Part shown: positions 53,697-63,416 of the stretch, piece by piece | Position numbering within the stretch: position 1 is the first letter of the stretch | Layout: each line of letters opens with the position of its first letter | NCBI RefSeq assembly: GCF_902859875.1 | Contig: NZ_CADIKF010000028.1 | Span: forward strand, 33,937 to 97,936 | Length of the DNA: 64,000 nt | Direction of reading: 5' to 3' | Origin: Paraburkholderia solisilvae | Lineage (GTDB): Bacteria > Pseudomonadota > Gammaproteobacteria > Burkholderiales > Burkholderiaceae | The notes under the pieces: model-generated | Database searches by the model: none | What the model saw: only the letters and a program-made list of their open reading frames with translations | What the model was told of the DNA's origin: nothing | Program-made: the position numbers and the translations under genes

Positions 53697-55229
53697 TCAC
53701 GCACAATTCTTCGCCGCGCGATGTTCCCGCGCCTGCGCCTCGCGCCGCGCGCGCTGCTGATGGCGCACCACCAGGACGCTTAGCAGTACACACCCCGCGA
53801 GCAGCGTCGCGTTGATGCTGAGGCTGCGTTCGAACGCGTGCGCGTAAGCCTGCGGCGTGTCGTGGCCCTGCACGGTGTCGAAGAACACGCCGCTGATCGC
53901 CGCGATGCCGAATGCGGCGCCGATCTGCAGCGTCGTGTTGACCACGCCCGACGCGAGTCCCGCCTTCTCGGGCGCGACCTCCGACAACACCACGCGCATC
54001 ACCGACGGAAACACGAGTCCGTGGCCGACGCCCGCGCAGACGAGCCCCGCATAGAGCAGCGGCCCCGGCTCGATGTACCGCAACGCGGCCCAGCCCGTCA
54101 CCGTGAAACCGATGGCGAGCAGCGCGCAGCCGAGCGTCAGCACATGCGTGCCGATCCGCGCGACGACCGCAGGCGACGTCAGCGGCCCGAACACGAAGCC
54201 GATCGCGAACGGCATGATCGCGAGCCCCGCTTCGAGCGCAGACCAGTGCAGGCCAGTCTGCAGGTAGATGCCGTAGGTGAGGAAGAACGCGCTATTGCAG
54301 TAGAACAGGAACGCGACCACGAGGCCGATTGAGAACGCGCGATTCCGGAACAGTCGCAGGTCGACTAGCGGAAAGCCCCCAGCGCGCACGATGCGTTGCT
54401 CGACGCTGATGAAAAGCGCAAACACCGGCACACTGAGCGCGAACATCGCGAATGTCCACCACGGCCAGCCAGCCTCGCGGCCGTGCGTGAGCGGGTAGAT
54501 CAGCAGCAGCAACAGCAGCGACAGCAACGCCACGCCGATCACATCGACCTTGGTGCGCGTCGGCTGCCGGCTCTCCGGAATGAACTTCCACGCGCCGGCA
54601 AACGCGAGCAAACCGATCGGCACGTTGATCAGGAAGACCGCGCGCCAGTCGAGCCCGAACGGATGGTAAGTGATCAGCGCGCCGCCGCCCAATTGGCCGA
54701 CGATCGACGACAGACCGTAGACGAAACCGTAGAAGCCGATGACTTTCGTTTGCCGATGCAACGGCACCACGGCGCGGATGGTCGCGAGCACCTGCGGCAC
54801 CATCAGTGCGGCCGCCATGCCCTGCAAGATGCGCGCGCCGACCAGCATCAGTCCATTGGTTGCGAGACCGCACAACGCCGACGCGATCACAAAGCCCGCC
54901 ATGCCGGTCATGAAGATCTGTTTGCGGCCGAACAGGTCGCCGAGCCGGCCGCCGGTGATCAGCAGCACGGCGAATGCCGATGCATAGGCGGAAATGATCA
55001 GCTGCAATTGCGCGTCGCTGGCGGCAATGCCGGTATGAATCGACGGCAGTGCAAGATTGACGATGAAGTAGTCGAGCGGTGCGAGAAACGCGCCGACCAG
55101 CAGCACGACGAGCGCGATACCCGTGTGTTCGGCGTGCGGCGCCATCTCGGACCCGCCAGCGGATGTCGCCGGGTGCCGAGGACCGCTTGCCTTGTCCGCT
55201 TCTGGAGGGTGAATGTCTTTCGTATTCAT
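53697..55229 (-). CDS. DHA2-family MFS drug exporter paired with TetR
   Basis: A 510-residue, 14-helix carrier. LDYFIVNLALPSI in TM1 (about 52-64) is the motif C region and GRLGDLFGRKQIF (about 93-105) is motif A. It is a different branch from the DHA2 gene at 2 kb. A TetR gene lies 58 bases upstream on the same strand, and a half-site of its predicted operator overlaps the ATG, so co-regulation is likely. The substrate, presumably a toxic organic compound, is unknown. Confidence 0.9.
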   Translation of the reverse strand: MNTKDIHPPEADKASGPRHPATSAGGSEMAPHAEHTGIALVVLLVGAFLAPLDYFIVNLALPSIHTGIAASDAQLQLIISAYASAFAVLLITGGRLGDLFGRKQIFMTGMAGFVIASALCGLATNGLMLVGARILQGMAAALMVPQVLATIRAVVPLHRQTKVIGFYGFVYGLSSIVGQLGGGALITYHPFGLDWRAVFLINVPIGLLAFAGAWKFIPESRQPTRTKVDVIGVALLSLLLLLLIYPLTHGREAGWPWWTFAMFALSVPVFALFISVEQRIVRAGGFPLVDLRLFRNRAFSIGLVVAFLFYCNSAFFLTYGIYLQTGLHWSALEAGLAIMPFAIGFVFGPLTSPAVVARIGTHVLTLGCALLAIGFTVTGWAALRYIEPGPLLYAGLVCAGVGHGLVFPSVMRVVLSEVAPEKAGLASGVVNTTLQIGAAFGIAAISGVFFDTVQGHDTPQAYAHAFERSLSINATLLAGCVLLSVLVVRHQQRARREAQAREHRAAKNCA

Positions 55230-55287
55230 GACTGTTCGTTCAATAAATCGACAAAAAAATTTAGTCGGACTCGAGGCTTGACCGCAC

Positions 55288-55929
55288 CTAACGCGTCAGT
55301 GCTCGCAGCGCGATATCGACGACCGCTTCCAGTTCGTCCGCGTTGCGTTTGACCTTGCCGGCCACACGCAACCCTTGTGTCATGCAGTACAGGTAGTCGG
55401 CGACCGCTTTCTCGTCGAGCGCCGGATCGAATACGCCCGCGGCCTGGCCGCGAATCACCGCGGCCGCGAACAGCGTTGCAACGCGCCGCTGGATTGCAGT
55501 GAGTTTCGTCAGCAGTGCTTCGTCGTGCGGCTGCATTTCGAGCGTCGCATTCGTAATGAAGCAACTGCGATGACCATCGAGTGCCGCCGCGACACGCGCG
55601 TGATGCATCAGCGCATTGCGCAACGCCTGCTCGGGCGACACGTCCGCATTCAGGCGTTCGACAAGTCCCGCGATCGACCCTTCCGCATAATGATCGAGCG
55701 CAGCGAGCATCAGGCCGTGCTTGTCGCCGAATACGCCGTACAGGCTGCCGCGCAGCACACCGGTCGCCTTGACGAGGTCGTCGATCGACGTGGCGTGGTA
55801 GCCGTGTCCCCAGAACACCCTGGCTGCCCGGGCAAGCACAGTGTGGGTATCGAATTGGCGGGGACGCCCGCGCGAAGACTCCGCAGCGCGCTTGCGGGCG
55901 GCTTTCCTGGGAACGATGGGATCAGACAT
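55288..55929 (-). CDS. TetR/AcrR-family regulator
   Basis: A 213-residue repressor. A basic N-terminal tail (RKAARKRAAESSRGRPRQFD) precedes the helix-turn-helix TSIDDLVKATGVLRGSLYGVFGDK at about 47-70. The C-terminal ligand/dimer domain ends at 213. The GRPRQFD start and GVLRGSLYGVF helix are typical of the branch that controls drug exporters. It is first in a two-gene operon with the DHA2 exporter and probably represses it and itself through the palindrome at 55943-55956. Confidence 0.92.
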   Translation of the reverse strand: MSDPIVPRKAARKRAAESSRGRPRQFDTHTVLARAARVFWGHGYHATSIDDLVKATGVLRGSLYGVFGDKHGLMLAALDHYAEGSIAGLVERLNADVSPEQALRNALMHHARVAAALDGHRSCFITNATLEMQPHDEALLTKLTAIQRRVATLFAAAVIRGQAAGVFDPALDEKAVADYLYCMTQGLRVAGKVKRNADELEAVVDIALRALTR

Positions 55930-55942
55930 GCGCCCGATTTTA

Positions 55943-55956
55943 TGACTGGGCAGTCA
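55943..55956. promoter_or_regulatory. Candidate TetR operator
   Basis: TGACTG, spacer GG, CAGTCA: a perfect 6-bp inverted repeat, 14 bases before the tetR ATG. This is the usual place for self-repression. Confidence 0.65.
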
Positions 55957-56033
55957 ACAAATCAAGGTCCGTGATGCGTGGACCGGCCACGCATCACGGC
56001 ATGCAGCAAAGTGGGTAGCAAACGAAGCGACGC

Positions 56034-56459
56034 TCAGGTTTCGAGCCTGGCATCCATCGTGATGGTTGCATTCAGCACTTTCGAAATCGGGCAACCGGCT
56101 TTCGCGTCCGCCGCGGCCTTGTCGAATTTGGCCTTGTCGCCCCCGGGGATTTTCACCACCACGTCGAGATGTGACGCGGTAAGCGAAAAGCCGCCGCCGT
56201 CTTTATCCAGCGTCACCGTTGCGGTGGTCGAGATGCGCTCCGGCTTGATGCCGGCCTTGCCCAGTTCCGCGGACAACGCCATCGAAAAGCAGCCCGCGTG
56301 GGCGGCAGCAATCAGCTCTTCGGGATTCGTGCCGACACCGCTTTCAAACCGCGTCGAGAATGAATACTGCGTGTCCTTCAGCACGCCGCTGTCGGTGGAA
56401 ATCGCGCCCTTTCCGTCCTGCAGACCGCCTTGCCAGACTGCCGATGCCTTGCGCTTCAT
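56034..56459 (-). CDS. OsmC/Ohr-family peroxidase-like protein
   Basis: A 141-residue protein. The redox cysteines Cys57 (AAHAGCFSMAL) and Cys123 (KAGCPISKVLN) are in place. The order and the LSAELGKAGI stretch fit the OsmC branch more than Ohr. OsmC reduces organic hydroperoxides and is induced by osmotic stress. GGAGAG precedes ATG 56459. No MarR-type OhrR gene is beside it, in favour of OsmC. Confidence 0.92.
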   Translation of the reverse strand: MKRKASAVWQGGLQDGKGAISTDSGVLKDTQYSFSTRFESGVGTNPEELIAAAHAGCFSMALSAELGKAGIKPERISTTATVTLDKDGGGFSLTASHLDVVVKIPGGDKAKFDKAAADAKAGCPISKVLNATITMDARLET

Positions 56460-57201
56460 TACGCTCTCCTGTGGTTGCCTCGTGCGCCATACAGCATTCG
56501 CTGTGCCGCGAAGCCGTCCGCAACGGTCGCGCCCGGATTTTTCTGCGGAAACGGTATCGCTCGCAAACGCTGCACCGCACTTCAGGCACAGACGTGGACC
56601 GAACTTCATCATAGGCTTAACGTCGCGACGCCGCGATGAAGCTGCGATGACGATGTCGTGCGGCTTCGTTCGGTGATTACGTTGCTGCGGTTGCAGCAGT
56701 GGCAGCGTTTATTCGAACGTGCTTTTCTGCTTTTTTGCACGCCCGGTCGTCAACGTCGAGACCTCCGCTCAGCTCCGCCGCGCACCGACTCGGCCGATCA
56801 GCCTTGCCGTGGCGAGCAACGAACCGTTGTGAGACGACCCGTTTCTACAGACAGCGAGCTGAATTCCCATCGGGGGCGCCCACGCACGACTGGCGACCGC
56901 TGCACCGCCCATCGTTGCCGTTGCCTTGCTACATAACCGTTTGAGCACGCTGACAACAGCCCTTCTAACGCGATGCTAGTATCCGAACCAGTTCGCTGCC
57001 CGGCTCGCCCGATCCACACCGTTCGCCCTGAACCGGTGCATCTCTTCCGCCCTTCGAAGGCGAAAACCGACCCGAAACAACGCAGGCGAAACAGCGACTC
57101 CAACGCGGCAATAGACCCCACATTCCGCGGCTCCAGGAAAAGGTCGCGTCGATTTTCCGACGCGCTACGCGCTCAATTCACCGCAGTTTCGAGGAGGCAA
57201 C
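56460..57201. other. Gene-free divergent region between OsmC and crotonase genes
   Basis: These 742 bases hold no gene I can support. It contains the promoters of the two divergent genes; AGGAGGC lies just before ATG 57202. Confidence 0.5.
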
Positions 57202-58065
57202 ATGATCGATCAGGTTGAGTCCACCGCTTCGCAGCCGGTTCACGAGCAGATCAGCGTCACTCGCATCACGCCGTCATATTGGCAAGTCACCTTTCATAAC
57301 CCTCCGTTCAATCTTTTCGGCCCGGATTCAATCCCGCAGTTCCAGGCGGTGGTCAACGAGATCGAAACCACGCCCGATCTAAAAATCGTCGTGTTTCAAA
57401 GCGACGTGCCGGGTTACTTTCTGACCCATTACGACTTCATCCCGCCGTTGTCCGACTCGACGCGCCTCGAGCCTGGTCCGACCCGACTGCATCCACTGCC
57501 CGACATGCTCGTGAGGATCAGCAAGTCGCGAGTGGTCTCAATCGCCAAGCTGCGCGGCCGCGTGACCGGCGTGGGCAGCGAGCTTGCGCTCGCCAGCGAC
57601 ATGCGCTTCGCCGCGCTGGAGAATCTGCAGATCTCGCAGTGGGAGGCCGGCGCGGCTTTCGCGCCCGGCGGCGGCCCGATGGCCCGCCTTCCGCGCCTGA
57701 TCGGACGCGGCCGCGCAATGGAAGTGTTGCTCGGCGCGGACAACCTCGATGGCGAAACTGCCGACAGGTTCGGCTATGTGAATCGCTCGCTGCCCGATGC
57801 ACAGCTCGATGACTTCGTCGACAAACTGGCCCGACGCATCGCCAGTTTCGACGGACAAGCACTCGCGGACATCAAGCAGGCGGTGAACTACGCAAGCCTG
57901 CCGCCCGACGCTGAGATCGCCGCAGGCTGGGATCTGTTCATCTGGTCTGTGCAACGGCCCGAACCTCAGTACCGCATCGGCGAACTGATGAAACGCGGAC
58001 TGCAAACCAATCCGGAGATTGAGCGCAACCTCAATCACTACACCGAAGTAGTCGGCAAACGCTAG
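57202..58065 (+). CDS. Enoyl-CoA hydratase/isomerase family protein
   Basis: A 287-residue crotonase-fold protein. VTFHNPPFNLFGPDSI near 29-44 begins the fold, and GRVTGVGSELALASDMRF near 119-136 holds the oxyanion Gly. In typical hydratases two Glu sit in the active site; here Glu124 is present in GVGSELAL and the second position lies in the segment NLQISQWEAGAAFAP. So hydratase activity is possible but unsure. The ribosome site GGAGGC is strong. Its stop overlaps that of the next gene. Confidence 0.85.
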   Translation: MIDQVESTASQPVHEQISVTRITPSYWQVTFHNPPFNLFGPDSIPQFQAVVNEIETTPDLKIVVFQSDVPGYFLTHYDFIPPLSDSTRLEPGPTRLHPLPDMLVRISKSRVVSIAKLRGRVTGVGSELALASDMRFAALENLQISQWEAGAAFAPGGGPMARLPRLIGRGRAMEVLLGADNLDGETADRFGYVNRSLPDAQLDDFVDKLARRIASFDGQALADIKQAVNYASLPPDAEIAAGWDLFIWSVQRPEPQYRIGELMKRGLQTNPEIERNLNHYTEVVGKR

Positions 58066-59027
58066 GCGATGGCCAGATCGACGCCCGTGCCCGCAGGTTC
58101 TGCGTCCGGGCCGGCGTCGGTTCGTTCCGGCGAGGCTTGCTGTAACGGCTGGCGATGTTCCAGGACTTTCACGATGGTCGATTCGTGATTCAGTCTTCCG
58201 CCGCTGATGCTTTGCACCTGACGCAGATCCACAACCAGCACGTCGCCTTTGCCGAAGCGCTCGCCGGCGTCGATTTTCTTTAGAAACGCCGGGTCTTCAA
58301 TCGATGCGCAGAAGGTTGCAAGACCGTCGTGCACTCGCCACCTGTTGCCGTCCTTGAATGTTAGCGACTCGATTTGCAGCAACTTGTGCGTCGTCGTATC
58401 CGAGACAACATCTGCCACAGCCTCTGTTGTACAAGCGCTGAACGATGCGATTTCGTCGTCGTGAACGTCGAGAACGACCTTGTCGCGCATGACCACGCCG
58501 AAGTCGGTGATGCCTTCGCGCGCCAACGGCGAAATGACTTTCTCCAGACTGGTACGCACGATTTTGTTCCGGTAGAGCTTTATCACGCGGAAGTCGACTT
58601 CGATGGACTCCGTTTCGGAAACATGGACGGCGGAGACTTCACCTTTCTGTTCGATGCGCACCGGGCGCCGCCCCTTCAACCGGCGCAACAGGCCGATCAG
58701 ACCGCCGCTGCCGATGAATCCGACCATGGTCATGATGGCGTAGCCGTTCGAGATGGCGGTCGCGCCACTCCCCGAGAAAATGCTCCGGATTTGCGACAGC
58801 AGATGCTGGGTGGCGACCAGGTCGATACCGAACGACCCCGCCTTGAAGCTCGCATTGACATGCACACGAAGGCTGGCCGCTTCTCCATTGAGTTCGTGAT
58901 TGGCTGCGGTGAGCAGGTCTGCGATGGCGATCAGTGCGGGCGCAAGATCGCGCACGTCCATACGGTGTTCGATCAACGCCGGACCGTCGAACAGCACATG
59001 AAACTGCTGATGGTTGCTCATTTCCAT
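58062..59027 (-). CDS. Orphan 321-residue protein with a central membrane segment
   Basis: I do not recognise the function. Residues 1-80 form an alpha/beta domain (FHVLFDGPALIEHRMDVRDL, NASFKAGSFGIDLV). Residues 88-115 are hydrophobic with Gly (MTMVGFIGSGGLIGLLRR) and may cross the membrane. Residues 130-290 form a second, mixed domain. The last 30 residues are Pro/Glu/Ala-rich. Proteins of this shape occur sporadically across bacteria, often on islands, but no function is settled. Codon use matches its neighbours. It converges on the crotonase gene with a shared CTAG that holds both stop codons. Confidence 0.75.
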   Translation of the reverse strand: MEMSNHQQFHVLFDGPALIEHRMDVRDLAPALIAIADLLTAANHELNGEAASLRVHVNASFKAGSFGIDLVATQHLLSQIRSIFSGSGATAISNGYAIMTMVGFIGSGGLIGLLRRLKGRRPVRIEQKGEVSAVHVSETESIEVDFRVIKLYRNKIVRTSLEKVISPLAREGITDFGVVMRDKVVLDVHDDEIASFSACTTEAVADVVSDTTTHKLLQIESLTFKDGNRWRVHDGLATFCASIEDPAFLKKIDAGERFGKGDVLVVDLRQVQSISGGRLNHESTIVKVLEHRQPLQQASPERTDAGPDAEPAGTGVDLAIA

Positions 59028-59213
59028 AGTTCAGGAGCGCGGCGCTAGTACCGCGAGGCAGTGGAACATAAACGGCATGTTGCACCGAAATACCGCAGGC
59101 TGACAAATGCAACGCAGTCCTTAATCCTGGCTAGGCAAATGCCTATTTCGTCGGTAGTTCCTTGGCCTATGAACTCGGCGTGCCCAACGTGACACGACCA
59201 TCTCAGACATCAA

Positions 59214-59248
59214 AAGAAAAAACCCCGTCCGGCATACGCCAGACGGGG
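59214..59248 (-). terminator. Rho-independent terminator of the porin gene
   Basis: CCCCGTC at 59223-59229 pairs with GACGGGG at 59242-59248. On the minus strand a TTTTTT run follows. It is 39 bases after the porin stop. Confidence 0.9.
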
Positions 59249-59286
59249 ATCAATTTACGTCCCTTCTCTACGCACAACGACCCAGC

Positions 59287-60438
59287 TTAGAAGCGATGAC
59301 GCATACCGACCGTCGCTACCACCTGGTTGCCCGTCGACGACGCGCCGCCCGAGTTGTTGATGAACGCGACGAAGTCGTGGCCCGTCACGTGCTGGTACAT
59401 GCCTTCCGCGTACACGTCCGTGCGCTTGGACAGCGAGTACACGGCTTGCAGGTTGACCTGGTTCCACTTCGGATCCGAACCGAACGTCGAGCTGTCGGTC
59501 ACGTGGCCGTCCGTGTACGTGTACGCAACACCGAGGCTGATTGCCGGCGTCAGCGCATACTTGCCGTTCACTTCATAGTTGTCGAAGCGCACGTTGCCGC
59601 CTGCCGAACCGAACGACGTCGAGCCCTGATACATGCTGTGCGTGTACACGAAGCCGAGCAGCGCCGGTCCGATCGCATAGTTCAGGCCGGCGCCGAACGT
59701 GCGCTGTACGTCCGCGCCCAGCACGAAGCCGCCGGTGCCGTTCGAATTCGATTCGGCGACGTCGATCGCGCCTGCCGTGTTGGCCGCGCTGTTCGAACCG
59801 TTGATCTGCAGGTAACCGGCCGCGAAGTTGAAGCCAGCGTACGAATAGCTCGCGCCCGCGCTGTACGCACGGTTCACGGCGAAATCGTCGTTGTTCGAGA
59901 ACGCGTACAGGCCGCCGAACTTGAAGCCGCCGTAGTTCGTGCTCGTGTACTTGATCGAGTTGTTCATCCGAACCGAGTGGTTCAGGTTGTCGTTGTCGAA
60001 CGGGTGAGCGAAGCCGGTGTCGCCGAACGTGCCCGACGTGCCCGACAGCGGTGCGACAAAGTCGACCAGCGTGTCGTACTGGCGGCCCAGCGTCACGCTG
60101 CCGTACTGGTTGCTCGACAGACCGACGAACGCTTGCCGGCCGAACAGGCGGCTGTGCTGCGCGAGCGTGCCGTTGGACACGCTGAAACCGTTTTCGAGCA
60201 CGAAGATCGCATGCAGACCGCCACCGAGATCTTCGGAACCACGCACGCCGAAGCGGCTGCCGTTGATCTCGCCACTCGTTGCCTGGAACAGCGACCCATG
60301 GGTGCCGCCTTTGACGACGTTATTCGTATACGCCAGGCCGGCATCGATGAGGCCGTACAGCGTCACGGAACTTTGCGCATGCGCGGTCGACGCGGCAAAC
60401 GCCGCGATCACCGCTGCGGGGATAGCGATTTTCTTCAT
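59287..60438 (-). CDS. Gram-negative porin (Burkholderia OmpC-like)
   Basis: A 383-residue outer-membrane trimeric porin. The signal peptide is MKKIAIPAAVIAAFAASTAHAQ, then SSVTLYGLIDAGLAYTNN, the standard Burkholderiales porin start. The last residues GMRHRF end in Phe, as needed for the outer-membrane assembly machine. The 16-strand barrel allows passage of small hydrophilic solutes. AAGGAG lies 8 bases before ATG 60438. It is a single-gene unit with its own terminator. Confidence 0.95.
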   Translation of the reverse strand: MKKIAIPAAVIAAFAASTAHAQSSVTLYGLIDAGLAYTNNVVKGGTHGSLFQATSGEINGSRFGVRGSEDLGGGLHAIFVLENGFSVSNGTLAQHSRLFGRQAFVGLSSNQYGSVTLGRQYDTLVDFVAPLSGTSGTFGDTGFAHPFDNDNLNHSVRMNNSIKYTSTNYGGFKFGGLYAFSNNDDFAVNRAYSAGASYSYAGFNFAAGYLQINGSNSAANTAGAIDVAESNSNGTGGFVLGADVQRTFGAGLNYAIGPALLGFVYTHSMYQGSTSFGSAGGNVRFDNYEVNGKYALTPAISLGVAYTYTDGHVTDSSTFGSDPKWNQVNLQAVYSLSKRTDVYAEGMYQHVTGHDFVAFINNSGGASSTGNQVVATVGMRHRF

Positions 60439-61136
60439 TGAGGGTAGCTCCTTCGTGTGGAAACCGGATTGGACGGCGAACGAGAGTATAGGGAGCTACC
60501 CGCAATAAGCATCCCGCCATATAGCGCAATACTGTTCGTCTATATCAGCGGTGATACTTTCATAAAACTGTAATACGCAGGTCGGACAAAGCTTTACGCG
60601 AGATCCAGCACACTTCGCTTGTGGCTTTTACACACACGCTGTATGGAGGTCGTGGCGTGCTCACAACGCGGCATGCGGTTGCCGATTTGCGCAGGAAATT
60701 CGAAGCACTTGAGAACGCAGGGCGGGTTTGATCGATATGGCCGAAACCCGCACGCAGCGGACCTGTGCACAGCGTGTCACGCTGCGCCGGGGCGAGCGCC
60801 GGGATGGGTTTGCGCAAGCGCAATTTTCTAATTCTGTTTTATATCCCGCTGAATTACGCTTACCAAACTTGACAATCACGCTTTCAATTTCATTTTTCGC
60901 ATCGATTCAACTTTATTCATATAAATGAAAGTCGCGTTTCTCAATAATTATCAGCGCCTATTGAGAAATACGCGTCATGCGACGCAATAATGCTTTCAGA
61001 GTATTTCCGAAATTTGCATTAATCGGCCATGCCGCGCGACGATTGACGCGGGGAGCGAGCGGCACGGCCGCAAACCGGCCCGCCCGCTCCCCGCACGCGA
61101 TCACGCAAGATGACGCAACGCCCCCGCCCGTCGCCG
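60439..61136. other. Long gene-free stretch upstream of the porin
   Basis: These 698 bases hold no gene. The first 120 hold the porin promoter. The segment 60830-60980 is AT-rich and carries the two inverted repeats described separately. Confidence 0.5.
60916..60974. repeat. Two inverted repeats in an AT-rich gap
   Basis: TTCAT at 60916-60920 with ATGAA at 60925-60929, then TTTCTCAATA at 60937-60946 with its exact complement at 60959-60968; flanking CGCG extends the second stem with a two-base bulge. The second stem lies 160 bases beyond the stop of the debranching gene and may end its transcript, but the T-tract is weak. Confidence 0.55.
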
Positions 61137-63416
61137 TTACAGCAACGCTACAACCCGCACGTCGCCCTGCTCGGCCGATGCGACCACCTTGCCATCGACG
61201 CGCCGGAACGTGATCGACACCGACGCGTCGCCGACCCGCAGATCGCCGACTTCGAGCCAGTCGATGCCGTCCGGCAGCATCGGCTGCTCGATCAGCACCT
61301 CGCGGCGCGCGGCGTCGATCGTCACGCCGAGACACGCCTCGAGCATCATGAACGGCGAGCCTGCCGCCCACGCCTGCGGCAGACAGGCAACCGGATACGC
61401 GGTCGGCGGCTCGCCGCGCCGCCGCGGAAAGCCGCAGAACAGCTCCGGCAAGCGCATATCGAACTTGACCGCCGCCTGGAAGAGCGCCTGCAGCAGGTTC
61501 ACTGCGCCGCCCTTGCCGCCATAGCGAACCAGACCGCGCGCGCACAACGCGTTGTCGTGCGGCCAGACCGAGCCGTTGTGATACGCCATCGGATTGAAGC
61601 GCGGCTGGTCGGCCGCGAGCGTGCGCACGCCCCAGCCGGTATGAAAGAGCGACGAGCCGAGCGCATGCGCGACCGCCTCGCCGCGCTTACGTTCCGGCAG
61701 CCCGAACGCCAGCAGGTGTCCCGCGTTGGACGCGAGCACGCGGCACAGCTCGCCATGGCCGTCGAGCGCGATCCCGTAGAACTTCAGATCCTCCATCCAG
61801 TACAGTTCTTCGACGCGTTCACGGATCGATTTCGCACGCTGCGTGTAGCGCGCCGCCTCGCCCGCGTCGCCGCGCAGCGTGGCGAACTGCGCCATCGTGT
61901 CGAACGCGGCGCTCGCATAGGCTTGCACTTCGACGAGCGCAATCGGGCCGTCCGGGAAACGGCCGTCGGCATGGAACACCGAGTCGTGACTGTCCTTCCA
62001 GCCCTGGTTCGCAAGACCGCCGTCGGACGCGCGCTGGTAGTCGAGCAAGCCGAAGCGGTTGCGGTCGCACACACCCGCCACCCACTTCGCCGCGCGCTCG
62101 AGCGCGGGCCACAGTTCGTTGACGAGCGCCGTGTCGCCGGTGCGCTTCACGTACGCGCCCGCCAGCACGATAAACAGCGGCGTGGTGTCGACGCCGCCGT
62201 AGTACAGCGCGAACGGCACTTCACCGGTGGCCGCCATCTCGCCGCGGCGCAGCTCGTGCATGATCTTGCCGACCGCGGCGTCGCGGAACGCCGATTCTTC
62301 GAGCGCCTGATGCTTCGCGAGGAAGCGCAGCACGCCGCGCGCAAGTCCTGGTTGCAGCCACAACGATTGCAGCGACGTGATCACCGCGTCGCGGCCGAAC
62401 GGTGTTGAAAACCACGGAATGCCCGCATACGGATACGGGCCGGTTTCGAGATCGGTCGTGAGCAGGCTCAGGTCCGCGTGCGAACGGTCGATCCACGCGT
62501 TGAAGAGCGGGTTGCTCGAACGCACGCGCGCCGATGCGCGGCGCCGCTCGCGCATCATCAGATGCGCGTCGACCAGCGCCGCGCGCACCGCGGCACGGCC
62601 GACCCGTGGCCGCACCGTGTCGATTTGCGACGTGTGCGCTTCGCTGAATGCATGCGTCGGCTGCGCGACGGCCGCATCGCCGCGCCCGTGCTTTGCCTCG
62701 ACCTCGACTGAGACCGACAGATAGATCGACACGCACGCCTGGGCCGGCAGGCGCACCGAGTAGTCCGCGCGGCCGGCGAACAGCTTGTCAGGCGCCGGCG
62801 AAAATGCGATCCGCACACGGCGCGTCACGTCATCGAGGCCGACGTAGCCGAGCAGCACCTCGCCGTTCTCGACCCGCGCCGGTTCAATCGTGCCCTGCTT
62901 CGGGCGCTTGAGCCCGCGCACCTCGAACATGTCGCGAAAATCGCTTGCAAACGAAATGGATAGCGGCACGACCGCGTCGTTCGTGCCGTAGTTGGTCAGC
63001 TCGATCGCCTCGTTGAGCACCGTGCCGCACAACACGCGCACGCGCTCGACGTGAATCACGCCTTCGGGCGTACTGTCTCCGCCCAGCGGCGGCAACGGTC
63101 GATTGGTCAGGTGCGCGGTGAATGCGGTGTTGTCGCTGCTGACGCTGCCCGACAGCAGCGACGGCGCCCGCCCGCCGAAGGTCAGGCGCAATTGCGACAA
63201 CACGCGCGTGTCGTTGACGAACAGGCCATCGTCGACGCCGGTGATGTCACCCAGCGGGTCGTTGACGATAAATGTGCCGCCCGATTTCAATACAGACTGG
63301 TTGGGACTCGCTACGTTCAGGTTCTCCGGCGCGATGAATGCGCCGTCGTCTTCCTGCTCCTGATAGTCCACGCTGCCCGCGTGCGTCAGTCCTCCGAGTG
63401 CTTCCGGATTCTGCAT
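61137..63416 (-). CDS. Amylo-alpha-1,6-glucosidase (glycogen-debranching type)
   Basis: A 759-residue protein. Residues 45-260 are the N-terminal glycogen-debranching domain (SGGTFIVNDPLGDITG, DDGLFVNDTRVLSQLRLTF). Residues 320-740 form the (alpha/alpha)6 barrel with TGPYPYAGIPWFSTPFGRD, ALVEVQAY and the FNPMAYHNGSVWPHDNAL motif, and catalytic Glu/Asp near these. It is cytoplasmic and should hydrolyse alpha-1,6 branches or act on related glucans and trehalose-linked glucans. The start is ATG 63416 with GGAGGGAG before it. No glycogen or trehalose genes lie in the window. Confidence 0.88.
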   Translation of the reverse strand: MQNPEALGGLTHAGSVDYQEQEDDGAFIAPENLNVASPNQSVLKSGGTFIVNDPLGDITGVDDGLFVNDTRVLSQLRLTFGGRAPSLLSGSVSSDNTAFTAHLTNRPLPPLGGDSTPEGVIHVERVRVLCGTVLNEAIELTNYGTNDAVVPLSISFASDFRDMFEVRGLKRPKQGTIEPARVENGEVLLGYVGLDDVTRRVRIAFSPAPDKLFAGRADYSVRLPAQACVSIYLSVSVEVEAKHGRGDAAVAQPTHAFSEAHTSQIDTVRPRVGRAAVRAALVDAHLMMRERRRASARVRSSNPLFNAWIDRSHADLSLLTTDLETGPYPYAGIPWFSTPFGRDAVITSLQSLWLQPGLARGVLRFLAKHQALEESAFRDAAVGKIMHELRRGEMAATGEVPFALYYGGVDTTPLFIVLAGAYVKRTGDTALVNELWPALERAAKWVAGVCDRNRFGLLDYQRASDGGLANQGWKDSHDSVFHADGRFPDGPIALVEVQAYASAAFDTMAQFATLRGDAGEAARYTQRAKSIRERVEELYWMEDLKFYGIALDGHGELCRVLASNAGHLLAFGLPERKRGEAVAHALGSSLFHTGWGVRTLAADQPRFNPMAYHNGSVWPHDNALCARGLVRYGGKGGAVNLLQALFQAAVKFDMRLPELFCGFPRRRGEPPTAYPVACLPQAWAAGSPFMMLEACLGVTIDAARREVLIEQPMLPDGIDWLEVGDLRVGDASVSITFRRVDGKVVASAEQGDVRVVALL

